Shown: piece after piece, positions 48,543-56,919 of the stretch
Numbering within the stretch: position 1 is the stretch's first letter
Layout: each line of letters opens with the position of its first letter
Assembly: GCA_963719325.1 (NCBI GenBank)
Contig: CAVRBW010000002.1
Location: 1 to 64,000 of the forward strand
DNA length: 64,000 nucleotides
Direction: 5' to 3'
Source of the DNA: DATBLE01 sp963719325
Lineage (GTDB): Bacteria; Actinomycetota; Thermoleophilia; Gaiellales; Gaiellaceae
Notes under the pieces: model-generated
The model's database searches: none
Seen by the model: only the letters and a program-made list of their open reading frames with translations
What the model was told of the DNA's origin: nothing
Position numbers and translations under genes: made by a program

Positions 48543-50029
48543 GCACGGAACTTGCACCGATCGTGCGTGGATCGCACGAGACCCTCGAAGGACGGTTTCG
48601 GGCGCTCGCTCAGGAAGCTGCGCCGGGAGAGCGCCGCTACCAGGTTCCGCTGGCGGTGCTCGACCGTGCGGCCGCACACCTGGTCGAGACCGGCGGCCGT
48701 TTCGTAACGCTTTTCGTGCGGCAGGCGGAGCCGCGCTCGCTCTGCGCCGCCTTCGCCGTCCGCGGCGAACTGCTCGTCCTCGAGACGCCATTAGGTGCGA
48801 CCGACTCGTACCCGACCCTGAGCATCGACGTGCCGGCGGCCATGTGGGCCGAGCGCGAGCTGCACGACCGGCACCAGCTGACGCCGCTCGCGCACCCCGA
48901 CCTACGGCCATTCATGCGCCCAGACGCGGACGCGTTCGAGCGGCGGGTCCGCGGCGAGGAGACCTTCGTTCTTCCCTACGGACCGATCCGCTCCGGTGTC
49001 TTCGAGGCGATCCAGTTCGTGATCGAGACCGGCGGCGAGGACGTGCTCCGGCTCGACGTCCGCCCTCAGTTCAAGCGGCGCGGGCTCGAAGACCGCTTCG
49101 GCGGTCTGTCGTTCGAGCATGGCGGCTACCTCGCAGAACGCGTCGCCGGGATCTCGTCGGTGGCGCACGCGATCGCCTTCGCTCAGGCCGTCGAGCGGGC
49201 GACCGGGATCGAGCCCCCACCTGCGGCCGCGCTCTGGCGGACGATCCTCGCCGAGCTCGAACGGGTCGCGAACCACCTGGACGTCGCCGCGCGGCTGGCC
49301 GAGGACCCTGCGCTCGCCGTCGGGCAGGCCCGCTTCGCAATCCTCAAGGAGGACATCCTGCGCATGCAAGCGGAGCTCACCGGAAGTCGCTTCGGCCGCG
49401 GCGTGGTCGTGCCCGGTGGCGTCCGTGCCGCCGGCCGGCTCGCGCCCGACGACCTGCTTCGCCGGCTCGGCGCGTTCGAGCGCGACTTCCGCCGCGACCG
49501 GCAGCTACTCCTGCGAACGACCTCGTTCGTCGACCGGCTGATCGGAAGCGGCCGGCTCGACCGGGGCACAGTCGAACGGCTCGGAGGCGTCGGCCCCGTC
49601 GCCCGCGGCAGCGGCATCTCCACCGACGCCCGCTTCGAGCGGCCCTACGCGACCTACGGGCGGCTCGGCTTCGACGTCGTCACCCGCGACGACGGCGACG
49701 CGATGGCACGGCTCGAGGTGCGCCTCGGCGAGATCGGACAGAGCCTCCACCTGCTCCGCCAGGCCGTGGAGCGGCTGGCCCGGACGCCGGAGGAGCTACG
49801 CGTTCGGCTCGAGGGCGCCGGCCGCGCCTGCGGCTGGAGCGAGGCGGCCCAGGGCGAGGTCGTCTACTCCGTCGAGGTCGACGGCGGCAGGATCGTCGAC
49901 GCGCACGTCGGCTCGCCGTCGTTCCGGAACTGGCCACTTTTCGCCGAGAGCTTCCGCGGCGACGTGCTCACCGACTTCGCCTTCATCGAGCACAGCTTCG
50001 GCCTCACCCCCGCGGGAGCGGATCGCTGA
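48539..50029 (+). CDS. HycE/NuoCD-like large subunit lacking NiFe ligands
   Basis: 496 residues. N-terminal part (1-130) is NuoC-like, with AAMWAERELHDRHQLTPLAH; the rest is the NuoD/NiFe large-subunit fold (YGPIRSGVFEAIQFVIETGG, RLDVRPQFKRRGLEDRF). In hydrogenases the next motif is CGIC; here residues 199-210 read AERVAGISSVAH, with no Cys. The C-terminal CxxC set is also gone: the last residues are EHSFGLTPAGADR. It therefore cannot hold a NiFe centre, as in energy-converting hydrogenase-related (Ehr) proteins. ATG overlaps the previous stop (ATGA). Confidence 0.85.
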   Translation: MSTELAPIVRGSHETLEGRFRALAQEAAPGERRYQVPLAVLDRAAAHLVETGGRFVTLFVRQAEPRSLCAAFAVRGELLVLETPLGATDSYPTLSIDVPAAMWAERELHDRHQLTPLAHPDLRPFMRPDADAFERRVRGEETFVLPYGPIRSGVFEAIQFVIETGGEDVLRLDVRPQFKRRGLEDRFGGLSFEHGGYLAERVAGISSVAHAIAFAQAVERATGIEPPPAAALWRTILAELERVANHLDVAARLAEDPALAVGQARFAILKEDILRMQAELTGSRFGRGVVVPGGVRAAGRLAPDDLLRRLGAFERDFRRDRQLLLRTTSFVDRLIGSGRLDRGTVERLGGVGPVARGSGISTDARFERPYATYGRLGFDVVTRDDGDAMARLEVRLGEIGQSLHLLRQAVERLARTPEELRVRLEGAGRACGWSEAAQGEVVYSVEVDGGRIVDAHVGSPSFRNWPLFAESFRGDVLTDFAFIEHSFGLTPAGADR

Positions 50030-50793
50030 TGCTGGAGTGGATCGCCCGCGGCCTTCGGCGTGGGATCGTCACGACTCGGTATCCGCGGCGGCCGGAACCT
50101 GCCCCGGACGGCTTCCGCGGGAGAGTCGAAGTCATCGAGGCCGGCGGCGCACCGGCCGAGCTCGAGTCGCTCTGCCCGACCGAAGCAATCCGCGTCGCCG
50201 CCTCCGACATCTCACTCGACCGGCGCCGGTGCATCCTCTGCGGAGCGTGCGTCGAGGCCGAACCGGACCGGTTCCGATTCGTCGCCGACTACCGCACCGC
50301 GACCCGGCGGCGGGCGGCGCTGGTCGCCGGCGGCGAGCTCGACCTGGAGGGAGTGCGCGAGCCACTTGGGGAGCAGGTCCGCGCGCTCCGGCGATCGGTG
50401 CACATCCGCCACGTCGACGCCGGCTCGGACGGGGCCGACGAGTGGGAGATCGCCGCGCTCACCAACCCCTACTACGACATGCAGCGGCTCGGGCTCCACT
50501 TCACCCTCGCCCCGCGGCATGCGGACATCCTGCTCGTCACCGGCGGCGTCACCGAGCCGATGGCCGAGCCGCTCCGGCGTGCGTACCAGGCGATGCCGGA
50601 GCCGAAGGCGGTCGTCGCCGCCGGCACGGACGCCTGCTCCGGCGGGTTCGCTGCGGCGGACGCGGTTGCGGGCGGAGTCGACCAGGTCCTGCCGGTCGAC
50701 GTCTACGTCCCCGGATCGCCGCCGAGCCCGATCGCGCTCCTACACGGGCTGCTGCTCGCAGTCGGCGTCCTGACCGAGGAGGCAGCCGCGTGA
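50029..50793 (+). CDS. HycF-HycG fusion, one Fe-S site and no N2-type ligands
   Basis: 254 residues. Residues 45-80 form a single ferredoxin half-domain, ESLCPTEAI followed by RCILCGACVEAEP (Cys 49, 68, 71, 74). Residues 125-254 are NuoB/HycG-like: TNPYYDMQRLGLHFTLAPRH, ADILLVTGGVTEPMAEPL, then AAGTDACSGGFAA. In NuoB the proximal cluster uses two adjacent cysteines plus two further ones (CNGC... and GCPP); here the first site is GADEWEI and the last is PGSPP, so the N2-type cluster is missing while the fold is kept. The TGATG overlaps continue the operon. Confidence 0.8.
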   Translation: MLEWIARGLRRGIVTTRYPRRPEPAPDGFRGRVEVIEAGGAPAELESLCPTEAIRVAASDISLDRRRCILCGACVEAEPDRFRFVADYRTATRRRAALVAGGELDLEGVREPLGEQVRALRRSVHIRHVDAGSDGADEWEIAALTNPYYDMQRLGLHFTLAPRHADILLVTGGVTEPMAEPLRRAYQAMPEPKAVVAAGTDACSGGFAAADAVAGGVDQVLPVDVYVPGSPPSPIALLHGLLLAVGVLTEEAAA

Positions 50794-52769
50794 ACGTCGC
50801 CTTCACCGTCGCCCTCTGCCTCTTCGGCGCGACGATCGTCGCCGCCGGGCTTGGCAGCCGCCTGGCCGCCCTCCCAGCGCTCGCCGGCTCGTGTGTACTC
50901 GTCGCCGTTGGCTTCATCGCCGCCGGACACTGGAGCTCGGCCGTGCTCGACTTCGGCAGCTGGCTCGGCTTCGGCCAGTCGGCGTTGCGCGTCGACCGTC
51001 TCGCCGGCATCTTCCTCGCCCTCACCGGCGCCAGCGGAGCGGCCGTCTCTATCGCCTACGTCGAGCATCCGCCCCGGCGGCTGGTCGCCTCCTTGCACGG
51101 GCTGCTGCTCGCCGCGATGGCGTTCGTGATCGCCGCCGACCAGGCCTTCCTCTTCCTGATCGCCTGGGAGGCGCTGACACTCACGCTCTACCTGCTTGCC
51201 GGCGCCGACCGCGAGCGGCCGGGGGCCTTGGCTGCCGGCTACTTCACCGGCGCGATGAACAAGCTCGGCGGCGGTGCCCTGCTCGCCGCCTTCGGACTGC
51301 TGTACGCGCAGACCGGCAGCTTCGCCTTCGCGGACTGGAACCGGCTCGCGCCCGGCCTCGGCGACGGCGTCCGCGGCACCGCCTTCGTCCTTCTCCTGGT
51401 CGGCTTCGGGACGAAGGTGGGAATGATGCCGTTCCAGGGCTGGCTGCCGGTCGGCCACGCCGCCGCTCCCGGCGCCTCCTCGGCAACGCTGTCCGGGATC
51501 GCCATCAACGCCGGCTTCTACGGCCTCTGGCGACTCGTCTTCGGCGCCCTCGGTCCGGCAGCCCTCTGGTGGGGAGAGCTCGTGCTGATCGTCGGCAGCA
51601 TCTCGGCGCTCGTCGGGATCCTCTACGCGATCGCCCAGGACGACATCAAGCGTTTTCTCGGCTACTCGACGATCGAGCACTCGGGCATCGTCCTGATCGG
51701 CTTCGGCGTCGCGCTCGTCGGCCAGGCAGCGCGCGAGCCGAAGCTCGCCGCCGCCGGCCTGATCGCCGCCACGCTCCACCTGATCGCCCACGCCGTCTCG
51801 AAGACACTCGCCTTCCTCGGCGCCGACCGCGTCGCCCGCGCGGCGGGTACGCGCGAGCTCGGCCCGCTCGGCGGCCTCGGACAGATGCTCCCCCGGACGG
51901 CGGTCGGCTTCGGCGTCGCCGCCCTCACGCTCGCGGCGATCCCGCCCCTGGGCGGCTTCGTCAGCGAGTGGCTGACCTTCGAGTCCCTCCTCCAGGGCTT
52001 CCGCCTCGACAGCACCTTCGCCCGCCTGGTGATGGCCCTCGCCGCCGCGCTGCTCGCACTCACGGCCGGCCTCGCCCTCCTCGCGTTCGCCAAGCTGTAC
52101 GGCACCGTCTTCCTCGGCCGCGCCCGCAGCGCGCTCGCCGCGGCCGAGCCCACCGACTTCGGCGTCGGGGCCGTGCTCCTCGCCGCGCTCGCTCTCGTGC
52201 TCGGCCCGGTCGCCCCCTGGGAGATCCGCTGGCTCGGCCGCGGCCTGTCCGGCCTCCTCGGCTTCAACCTCGCCCCCAGCACGATCAGCCATCCGCTCGT
52301 GCTCGGCCCGGTCTACGAGAAGTTCTCCGTTTTGGCCCCGACCTGGCTCGCCGTCGCCCTGCCTGCCTACGCGCTGATCACCGGAGCTCTGGTCTGGCTG
52401 CTGCTCCGGCCGCGGGTGCGGCGTGCGCCCGTCTGGGTCTCCGGCACGGCGGTCGACTTCGCGACCGTCCAGTACACGCCCGCCGGTTACTCGAACCCGG
52501 TTCGCGTCGTCCTTCGCGGCCTGTACGGATTCTCCCGACAACTCGTCCCCGACCGGCCAGGCAGAGTCCGTGGCGCGCCCACGTTCGCGGTCGAGACGCG
52601 GGTCGTCCCGCCGTTCGAGCAATACGTCTACGACCCGCTCGTCGCCGCCGGCCTCTGGGCCTCGCGGCAAGCCCGGCGGCTCCAGTCCGGGCGACTCTCC
52701 GCGTACCTCCTCTACATGCTCGTCGTGCTGGTCATCGTGCTCGCCCTCATCCCCGCACTCCACCACTGA
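50790..52769 (+). CDS. HyfB-like antiporter-type membrane subunit
   Basis: 659 residues, about sixteen helices, second NuoL/M/N-type subunit: QAFLFLIAWEALTLTLYLL (key Glu), GFGTKVGMMPFQGWLPVGHA (Lys/His path), IKRFLGYSTIEHSGIVLIGF, HLIAHAVSKTLAFLGADR, and a C-terminal extension after 500. Presence of two different antiporter-type subunits plus HyfC means the complex can translocate several ions. GTG overlaps the previous stop (GTGA). Confidence 0.92.
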   Translation: MNVAFTVALCLFGATIVAAGLGSRLAALPALAGSCVLVAVGFIAAGHWSSAVLDFGSWLGFGQSALRVDRLAGIFLALTGASGAAVSIAYVEHPPRRLVASLHGLLLAAMAFVIAADQAFLFLIAWEALTLTLYLLAGADRERPGALAAGYFTGAMNKLGGGALLAAFGLLYAQTGSFAFADWNRLAPGLGDGVRGTAFVLLLVGFGTKVGMMPFQGWLPVGHAAAPGASSATLSGIAINAGFYGLWRLVFGALGPAALWWGELVLIVGSISALVGILYAIAQDDIKRFLGYSTIEHSGIVLIGFGVALVGQAAREPKLAAAGLIAATLHLIAHAVSKTLAFLGADRVARAAGTRELGPLGGLGQMLPRTAVGFGVAALTLAAIPPLGGFVSEWLTFESLLQGFRLDSTFARLVMALAAALLALTAGLALLAFAKLYGTVFLGRARSALAAAEPTDFGVGAVLLAALALVLGPVAPWEIRWLGRGLSGLLGFNLAPSTISHPLVLGPVYEKFSVLAPTWLAVALPAYALITGALVWLLLRPRVRRAPVWVSGTAVDFATVQYTPAGYSNPVRVVLRGLYGFSRQLVPDRPGRVRGAPTFAVETRVVPPFEQYVYDPLVAAGLWASRQARRLQSGRLSAYLLYMLVVLVIVLALIPALHH

Positions 52770-53206
52770 TGTTCCAGCGGATCCTGATCGCATGGGACGG
52801 CTCGAGGCCAGCGCGCAAGGCGCTCGACGTCGCCCTCGACCTCGCCCGCCGCTATGAGGCCGAGCTCGTGGCAGTCTCGATCGCGCACTCACCCGGTCAC
52901 GCCGAGACCGAGTCCGACCGTCTCGAGTCCGTCGAGGGCGCCAGCGTCTACCTGACGGAGACGCTCGGCCGCGTCCGAGACCGGGCCGACCGCATCGGCG
53001 TCCCTCTCGAACACGTCGTCATCGAAGGCGACCACCCCGCCGAGGATCTGCTCGCATACGCGCACGATCACGGCTTCGATCTCGTCGTCGCAGGCCACCA
53101 CAAACGCGGCCGAACCGGCCGCTTGCTGCTCCACGGCCTGCCCGAGCGACTCATCGCCTCCTCCACGATTCCTGTACTCGTCGTCGGCGAGGCAAACGAT
53201 GACTAG
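52769..53206 (+). CDS. universal stress protein (UspA family)
   Basis: 145 residues: start FQRILIAWDGSRPARKALDV, core GFDLVVAGHHKRGRTGRLLL with the ATP-binding G-x2-G-x9-G(S/T) pattern partly kept (GHHKRGRTGRLLLHGLPERL), and end IPVLVVGEA. UspA genes have been reported behind fluoride riboswitches. ATG overlaps the HyfB stop (TGATG), so it belongs to the same transcript. Confidence 0.9.
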   Translation: MFQRILIAWDGSRPARKALDVALDLARRYEAELVAVSIAHSPGHAETESDRLESVEGASVYLTETLGRVRDRADRIGVPLEHVVIEGDHPAEDLLAYAHDHGFDLVVAGHHKRGRTGRLLLHGLPERLIASSTIPVLVVGEANDD

Positions 53207-53281
53207 GGACGACAACCGGCGAGACAGTACCGAGGAGGTTGCCGCCGCTTACGGTGGCGACGTGATCGTGGGAGCAGGCTC

Positions 53282-53620
53282 GTGAAGACCGGGGGCCAAG
53301 GCAAGCTCCTCCGGATCTTCGTCGGCAAAGCCGACACCTGGCACGGCCAGCCGCTCTACGAGGCGATCGTCCTCCGGGTGCGCGAAGCGGGACTCGCCGG
53401 GGCGACCGTGATTCCCGGCATCGAGGGCTTCGGCGCCCACTCGCGGATCCACACGCCCCACCTCCTCCGGCTCTCCGAGGACCTCCCGGTCGTGATCGAG
53501 ATCGTCGACACAGCCGAACGGATCGACGGGGTCCTCCCGCTGCTGGACGAGATGATCGCCGAGGGAATGGTCACACTCGAACGCGCCGAGATCATCGCGT
53601 ACCGCTCGAGCGGTACCTGA
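53282..53620 (+). CDS. DUF190 family protein
   Basis: 112 residues; LRIFVGKADTWHGQPLYEAI, AGLAGATVIPGIEGFGAHSR and LPVVIEIVDTAERIDGVLPL mark DUF190, a PII-like ferredoxin fold often encoded next to the fluoride channel CrcB and behind fluoride riboswitches. Its precise role is unknown. Here no CrcB gene is adjacent. GTG at 53282; 75 bases after usp, likely the last gene of the same transcript. Confidence 0.85.
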   Translation: MKTGGQGKLLRIFVGKADTWHGQPLYEAIVLRVREAGLAGATVIPGIEGFGAHSRIHTPHLLRLSEDLPVVIEIVDTAERIDGVLPLLDEMIAEGMVTLERAEIIAYRSSGT

Positions 53621-53738
53621 ATCGTCTGGATCGCGTGCGCCTCCTCGTGACTCGCGGCGACCCCTCGCGACACCGCCAGCTGTCCGTCGACATCGCGACT
53701 CGTGGACAAGTCAATCGTTGTCTCTGCAAAGGCTAGAC

Positions 53739-53780
53739 CTCATAATCCGTTGGTCCCTGGTTCGAATCCAGGCGGGCCCA
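53739..53780 (+). repeat. right attachment repeat (42 bp)
   Basis: Exact copy of the tRNA 3' part at 38481-38522 but without the 5' half of the gene, so not a functional tRNA. A further 15-bp fragment of the same sequence (gttggtccctggttc) lies at 53795-53809. Confidence 0.9.
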
Positions 53781-53823
53781 AGTTGCTCCCCCGGGTTGGT
53801 CCCTGGTTCCCGTGGGATCCGTT

Positions 53824-54306
53824 TCAGCAGTCGAAGATCGGACTCGCTGCGCGGACGTGATTCGTGCCGCGCCGAAGGACGAAGTAGTGGTCCACGCAGT
53901 GCCAACGCACGGATAGCCGTGCCACTCGGGTCAGGTGCGCATCCCGAGGGGCGACGCGGAACGCGACGTGGACCGCGCCGCCGCTGGTGGGAAGCGCCAA
54001 CGGCTCGTGGCGCAAGAGGCGACACCCTCCGCTCCAGTGTGTCGAAAAGGTCGTGCCCAACTCGCAGACCTTGAGCGGAGCAGCGGCCGTGGCGCTGATC
54101 GTGATGCGTGCTTCGGTCGGATGCATTGCGAACAGGATTCCCGAAGGCTCGAGCACGAAGGCATCGAGCGTCACCACCGATGTTGCATGGCGCGGCCTTG
54201 CGAACGCGCCTGCACCAAGCGCGAATACCGCGGTAACCGCGGCAATGCCGATGAGCAGGCCTCCGAACCCGATCAGCCGCCGCACGGATCGACTCCAGGA
54301 ATCCAC
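53824..54306 (-). CDS. exported or membrane-anchored protein, function unknown
   Basis: 160 residues. N-terminal basic part (MDSWSRSVRR) and hydrophobic helix (LIGFGGLLIGIAAVTAVFAL) act as signal or anchor. The outer part has five cysteines (KVCEL, GGCRLLRH, RWHCVDH, IFDC) and beta-rich sequence. No family recognised. First gene outside the island; its 3' end lies 43 bases from the right attachment repeat. Confidence 0.65.
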   Translation of the reverse strand: MDSWSRSVRRLIGFGGLLIGIAAVTAVFALGAGAFARPRHATSVVTLDAFVLEPSGILFAMHPTEARITISATAAAPLKVCELGTTFSTHWSGGCRLLRHEPLALPTSGGAVHVAFRVAPRDAHLTRVARLSVRWHCVDHYFVLRRGTNHVRAASPIFDC

Positions 54307-54436
54307 GGCGAGCTCGACGGCCGACCATTCATCTGCTTGGTTGACAAACCCTCGGGTTGAATAGAGTACCGCGCGGCTGGTCGATCACGCGACGCAGAGC
54401 AGTCTAGGGTTGCACCGTCGAGAAAGGAGACGGGGG

Positions 54437-55012
54437 ATGGGCAAGATCGTCGTAACCGAGTTCGTTTCGCTGGACGGTGTCATGGAGGATCCGGGCGGAG
54501 CGGAAGGGTACAAGCACGGTGGCTGGACCTTCGAGTTCAGCACCGGTGACGAGGGTGACAAGTTCAAGCTCGACGAGCTGATGGCAAGCGATGCGCAGCT
54601 CCTCGGGCGCGTGACGTACGAGGGCTTCGCGCAAGCGTGGCCGACGATGGAGGGCACGGGCGAGTTCGGGGAGAAGATGAACGCCATGCCGAAGTTCGTC
54701 GTGTCCGGGACGCTCGCGAGTGCGGACTGGAACAACACCACGATCCTGAAGGGCGACCTCGCCGACGAGGTCGGCAAGCTGAAGGAGCAGTTCAGCGGCG
54801 ACATCCTCGTCGCCGGGAGCGGGCAGCTCGTGCAGGGGCTCCTGGAGCGCGATCTCGTCGACGAGTTCCGGCTGATGGTCTTCCCGGTCGTGTTGGGCAG
54901 CGGGAAGCATTTGTTCGGGGACTCGACCGAGAAGAAGCCCTTGCGTCTCGTCGACTCGAAGACGGTCGGCGACGGCGTCGCAATCCTCGTGCTCGAGCCC
55001 CAGCGCGCGTGA
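54437..55012 (+). CDS. dihydrofolate reductase-family protein (RibD C-terminal type)
   Basis: 191 residues; VVTEFVSLDGVMEDPGGAEG at the start, DAQLLGRVTYEGFAQAWPT, DILVAGSGQLVQGLLERDLV and FRLMVFPVVLGSGKHLF are typical of the RibD-C/DHFR-like proteins common in actinobacteria, most of unknown substrate. ATG with AAAGGAG 8 bases upstream. Its stop overlaps the flavoenzyme start (GTGA), so both may work on one compound. Confidence 0.88.
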   Translation: MGKIVVTEFVSLDGVMEDPGGAEGYKHGGWTFEFSTGDEGDKFKLDELMASDAQLLGRVTYEGFAQAWPTMEGTGEFGEKMNAMPKFVVSGTLASADWNNTTILKGDLADEVGKLKEQFSGDILVAGSGQLVQGLLERDLVDEFRLMVFPVVLGSGKHLFGDSTEKKPLRLVDSKTVGDGVAILVLEPQRA

Positions 55013-56370
55013 CCGACCGAGGCGCAAGCCTTGGCGAGCTTCGCCGTTCGCTGGCGGGCAGCGTGCTCGGCCCAGCGGACCCCGGATACGACGAAGCCCG
55101 CGTGTGCTTCAACGCACTCGTCGACCGCCGCCCCGCCGTGATCGCGCGTTGTGCCGGCGCAGCCGACGTCGCGACTGCCTTCGACTTCGCACGGTCGCAC
55201 GACCTGGAGGTCGCCGTACGCGGAGGCGGGCACAATCCAGCGGGACACTGCGTTCTCGACGGCGGGCTCGTCATCGACCTCTCGCAGATGCGAAGGGTCG
55301 ACGTGGACACCGAGGCGGGGACCGCATGGGCCGAAGGCGGGTCGACCTGGCTCGACTTCGATGCGGCGACGCAAGCGTTCGGTCTCGTGACGCCGGGAGG
55401 CGTCGTCGGATCGACAGGTGTCTGCGGACTCGCGCTCGGCGGCGGGATCGGTCATCTGACCGCGCAGCACGGCCTGACCTGCGACAACCTCGTCGGAGCG
55501 GAGATCGTCACCCCTGACGGGGTAATCGTCCATGCCGGCGCGGATGAGAATGCGGAGCTCCTCTGGGGACTCCAGGGGGCCGGCGGGAACTTCGGCGTCG
55601 CGACGCGGCTCGAGTTCCGGCTGCACCCGCTCGACACGGTCGTGGGCGGACGACTCGTCTTCGGCGAGAAGGGCGTCCGCGATGCGCTTCGCCGCTTCCG
55701 CGACGTGGCTGCGCGCTCGCCGGGGAACCTCAGCTGCCAGGCGGGCCTGTCGGTGGACGAGTCCCTCGCACCCGTGCTCGTCGTTGCGCCTTGCTACACG
55801 GGCTCGGCCGCCGATCCTGAGGAACTTCGGGTCCTGCGCTCGGGACCGGGGCTCGTGGACGACAGCGTCCGAGTTCAGACGTTCCTCGAGCAGCAGCGTG
55901 TGTTCGACTCGGCATACGGCGAGAACCGCCACTACTGGAAGGGCCACTTCGTTCGCGAGCTCGACGACGAGCTGATCGACGAGCTGCTCCGCGCTGTCGC
56001 CGCACTCGGCCGTCCGCCGGGAGGGATCTTGATCGAGTCCCTGCACGGCGCGGCCCACGACGCCGAGCCCGGCTCGGGCGCCGTCGGATTCCGCCGAGCC
56101 CTTTTCAACATCAGCGCAACAGCGACCTGGCAGGACGCGTGGCTCGACGACCAATACATCGCCTGGGCGCGCGACACGGCAGCGGCGATCGAGCCGTGGT
56201 CGTTCGGCGGTGGCGGCTACGCGAACTACATGCAGGCGGACGAGCCGATCGAGCGCGTGCGCGCGGCCTTCGGCGACGAGGCATTCGCGCGGCTGCAGAC
56301 TCTGAAGCGACGCTACGACCCCGGAAACGTCCTGCACCGGAACCAGAACATCCCGCCCGGGTCAGGATAG
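55009..56370 (+). CDS. FAD-linked oxidase, berberine-bridge-enzyme type
   Basis: 453 residues. FAD domain with VRGGGHNPAGHCVLDGGLVI (His for covalent FAD), GSTGVCGLALGGGIGHLT (second attachment region, Cys), and C-terminal BBE domain YANYMQADEPIE with RRYDPGNVLHRNQNI. Members oxidise sugars or natural products and reduce oxygen. Both the His and Cys of bicovalent flavin binding appear present. GTG start; coupled to the reductase gene. Confidence 0.9.
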   Translation: MTDRGASLGELRRSLAGSVLGPADPGYDEARVCFNALVDRRPAVIARCAGAADVATAFDFARSHDLEVAVRGGGHNPAGHCVLDGGLVIDLSQMRRVDVDTEAGTAWAEGGSTWLDFDAATQAFGLVTPGGVVGSTGVCGLALGGGIGHLTAQHGLTCDNLVGAEIVTPDGVIVHAGADENAELLWGLQGAGGNFGVATRLEFRLHPLDTVVGGRLVFGEKGVRDALRRFRDVAARSPGNLSCQAGLSVDESLAPVLVVAPCYTGSAADPEELRVLRSGPGLVDDSVRVQTFLEQQRVFDSAYGENRHYWKGHFVRELDDELIDELLRAVAALGRPPGGILIESLHGAAHDAEPGSGAVGFRRALFNISATATWQDAWLDDQYIAWARDTAAAIEPWSFGGGGYANYMQADEPIERVRAAFGDEAFARLQTLKRRYDPGNVLHRNQNIPPGSG

Positions 56371-56466
56371 CCGGGGGCGAAGACAGGGCGCTTCTTGGCG
56401 GCAGCCTTCCGGATCGAGCAGAATACGCACCGTCCGACACAATCGACTCTCAGAGGTGAGCGAGGC

Positions 56467-56919
56467 GTGAAGGTCTTCCAGAGGGAGCAGCACCTGCGCA
56501 CGGCGGGCGGGTTGACCGTCCGGGACATCACGGAGGACGTCCGGGAGGCGGTCGAGGAGAGCGGCGTGCAGGAGGGGATCGCCTGCGTCTACTCCCCGCA
56601 CACGACCTGCTGCGTTCGCGTGAACGAGTTCGAGCAGGGCTTCCTCGAGGACTTCGCGGCGCTCCTCCTCAAGCTCGTCCCGCGCGAGAGCTACTACGCC
56701 CACGACGACTGGGACCGGCGCACCGAGAACATCTGCCCCGAGGACGTGGACTTCGGCAACGGGCACTCGCACTGCATGGCGATGCTGCTCGGCACGGCCG
56801 GCGAGTCGATCCCGATCCGTGAGGGCGAGCTGATGCTCGGCACCTGGCAGCGCGTGCTCTTCCTCGAGCTGGACCGCGAGCGCGACCGCCGCTGGCTCGT
56901 CCAGGTAGTCGGAAACTGA
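56467..56919 (+). CDS. yjbQ: YjbQ/UPF0047 family protein
   Basis: 150 residues; LTVRDITEDVREAVEESGVQ, CVYSPHTTCCVRVNEFEQGF, then ENICPEDVDFGNGHSHCMAM and EGELMLGTWQRVLFLELDR are the family's conserved blocks, including the His/Asp metal-like cluster NGHSHC. Weak thiamine phosphate synthase-like activity has been described for relatives; the real role is open. GTG start with GAGGTGAG upstream. A strong hairpin follows directly. Confidence 0.92.
   Translation: MKVFQREQHLRTAGGLTVRDITEDVREAVEESGVQEGIACVYSPHTTCCVRVNEFEQGFLEDFAALLLKLVPRESYYAHDDWDRRTENICPEDVDFGNGHSHCMAMLLGTAGESIPIREGELMLGTWQRVLFLELDRERDRRWLVQVVGN

Larger units (their letters stand above)
38481..53780. mobile_element. 15.3-kb tRNA-integrated fluoride-response genomic island
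   Basis: The last 42 bases of the tRNA gene (38481-38522) recur exactly at 53739-53780, without the 5' half of the tRNA, the hallmark of integration into a tRNA 3' end by a tyrosine recombinase. Between the repeats are 14 intact genes in three operons, a short stub at the tRNA side, and four fluoride riboswitch aptamers, one before each transcription unit and one before the stub. No intact integrase, transposase or conjugation gene is seen, so the island now looks fixed or needs help to move. Gene content (MutS-like pair, pyrophosphatase, HAD phosphatase, MFS transporter, hydrogenase-related complex, UspA, DUF190) matches classes reported under fluoride control. No island riboswitch or repeat of this kind occurs elsewhere in the window. 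Confidence 0.8.

Noticed and set aside
48539..50793. Calling the complex a formate hydrogenlyase or NiFe hydrogenase
   Set aside because: The cysteines needed for the NiFe and proximal Fe-S centres are absent in both subunits.
53739..53780. A second tRNA gene
   Set aside because: Only the 3' 42 bases are present; no D arm or 5' acceptor strand.
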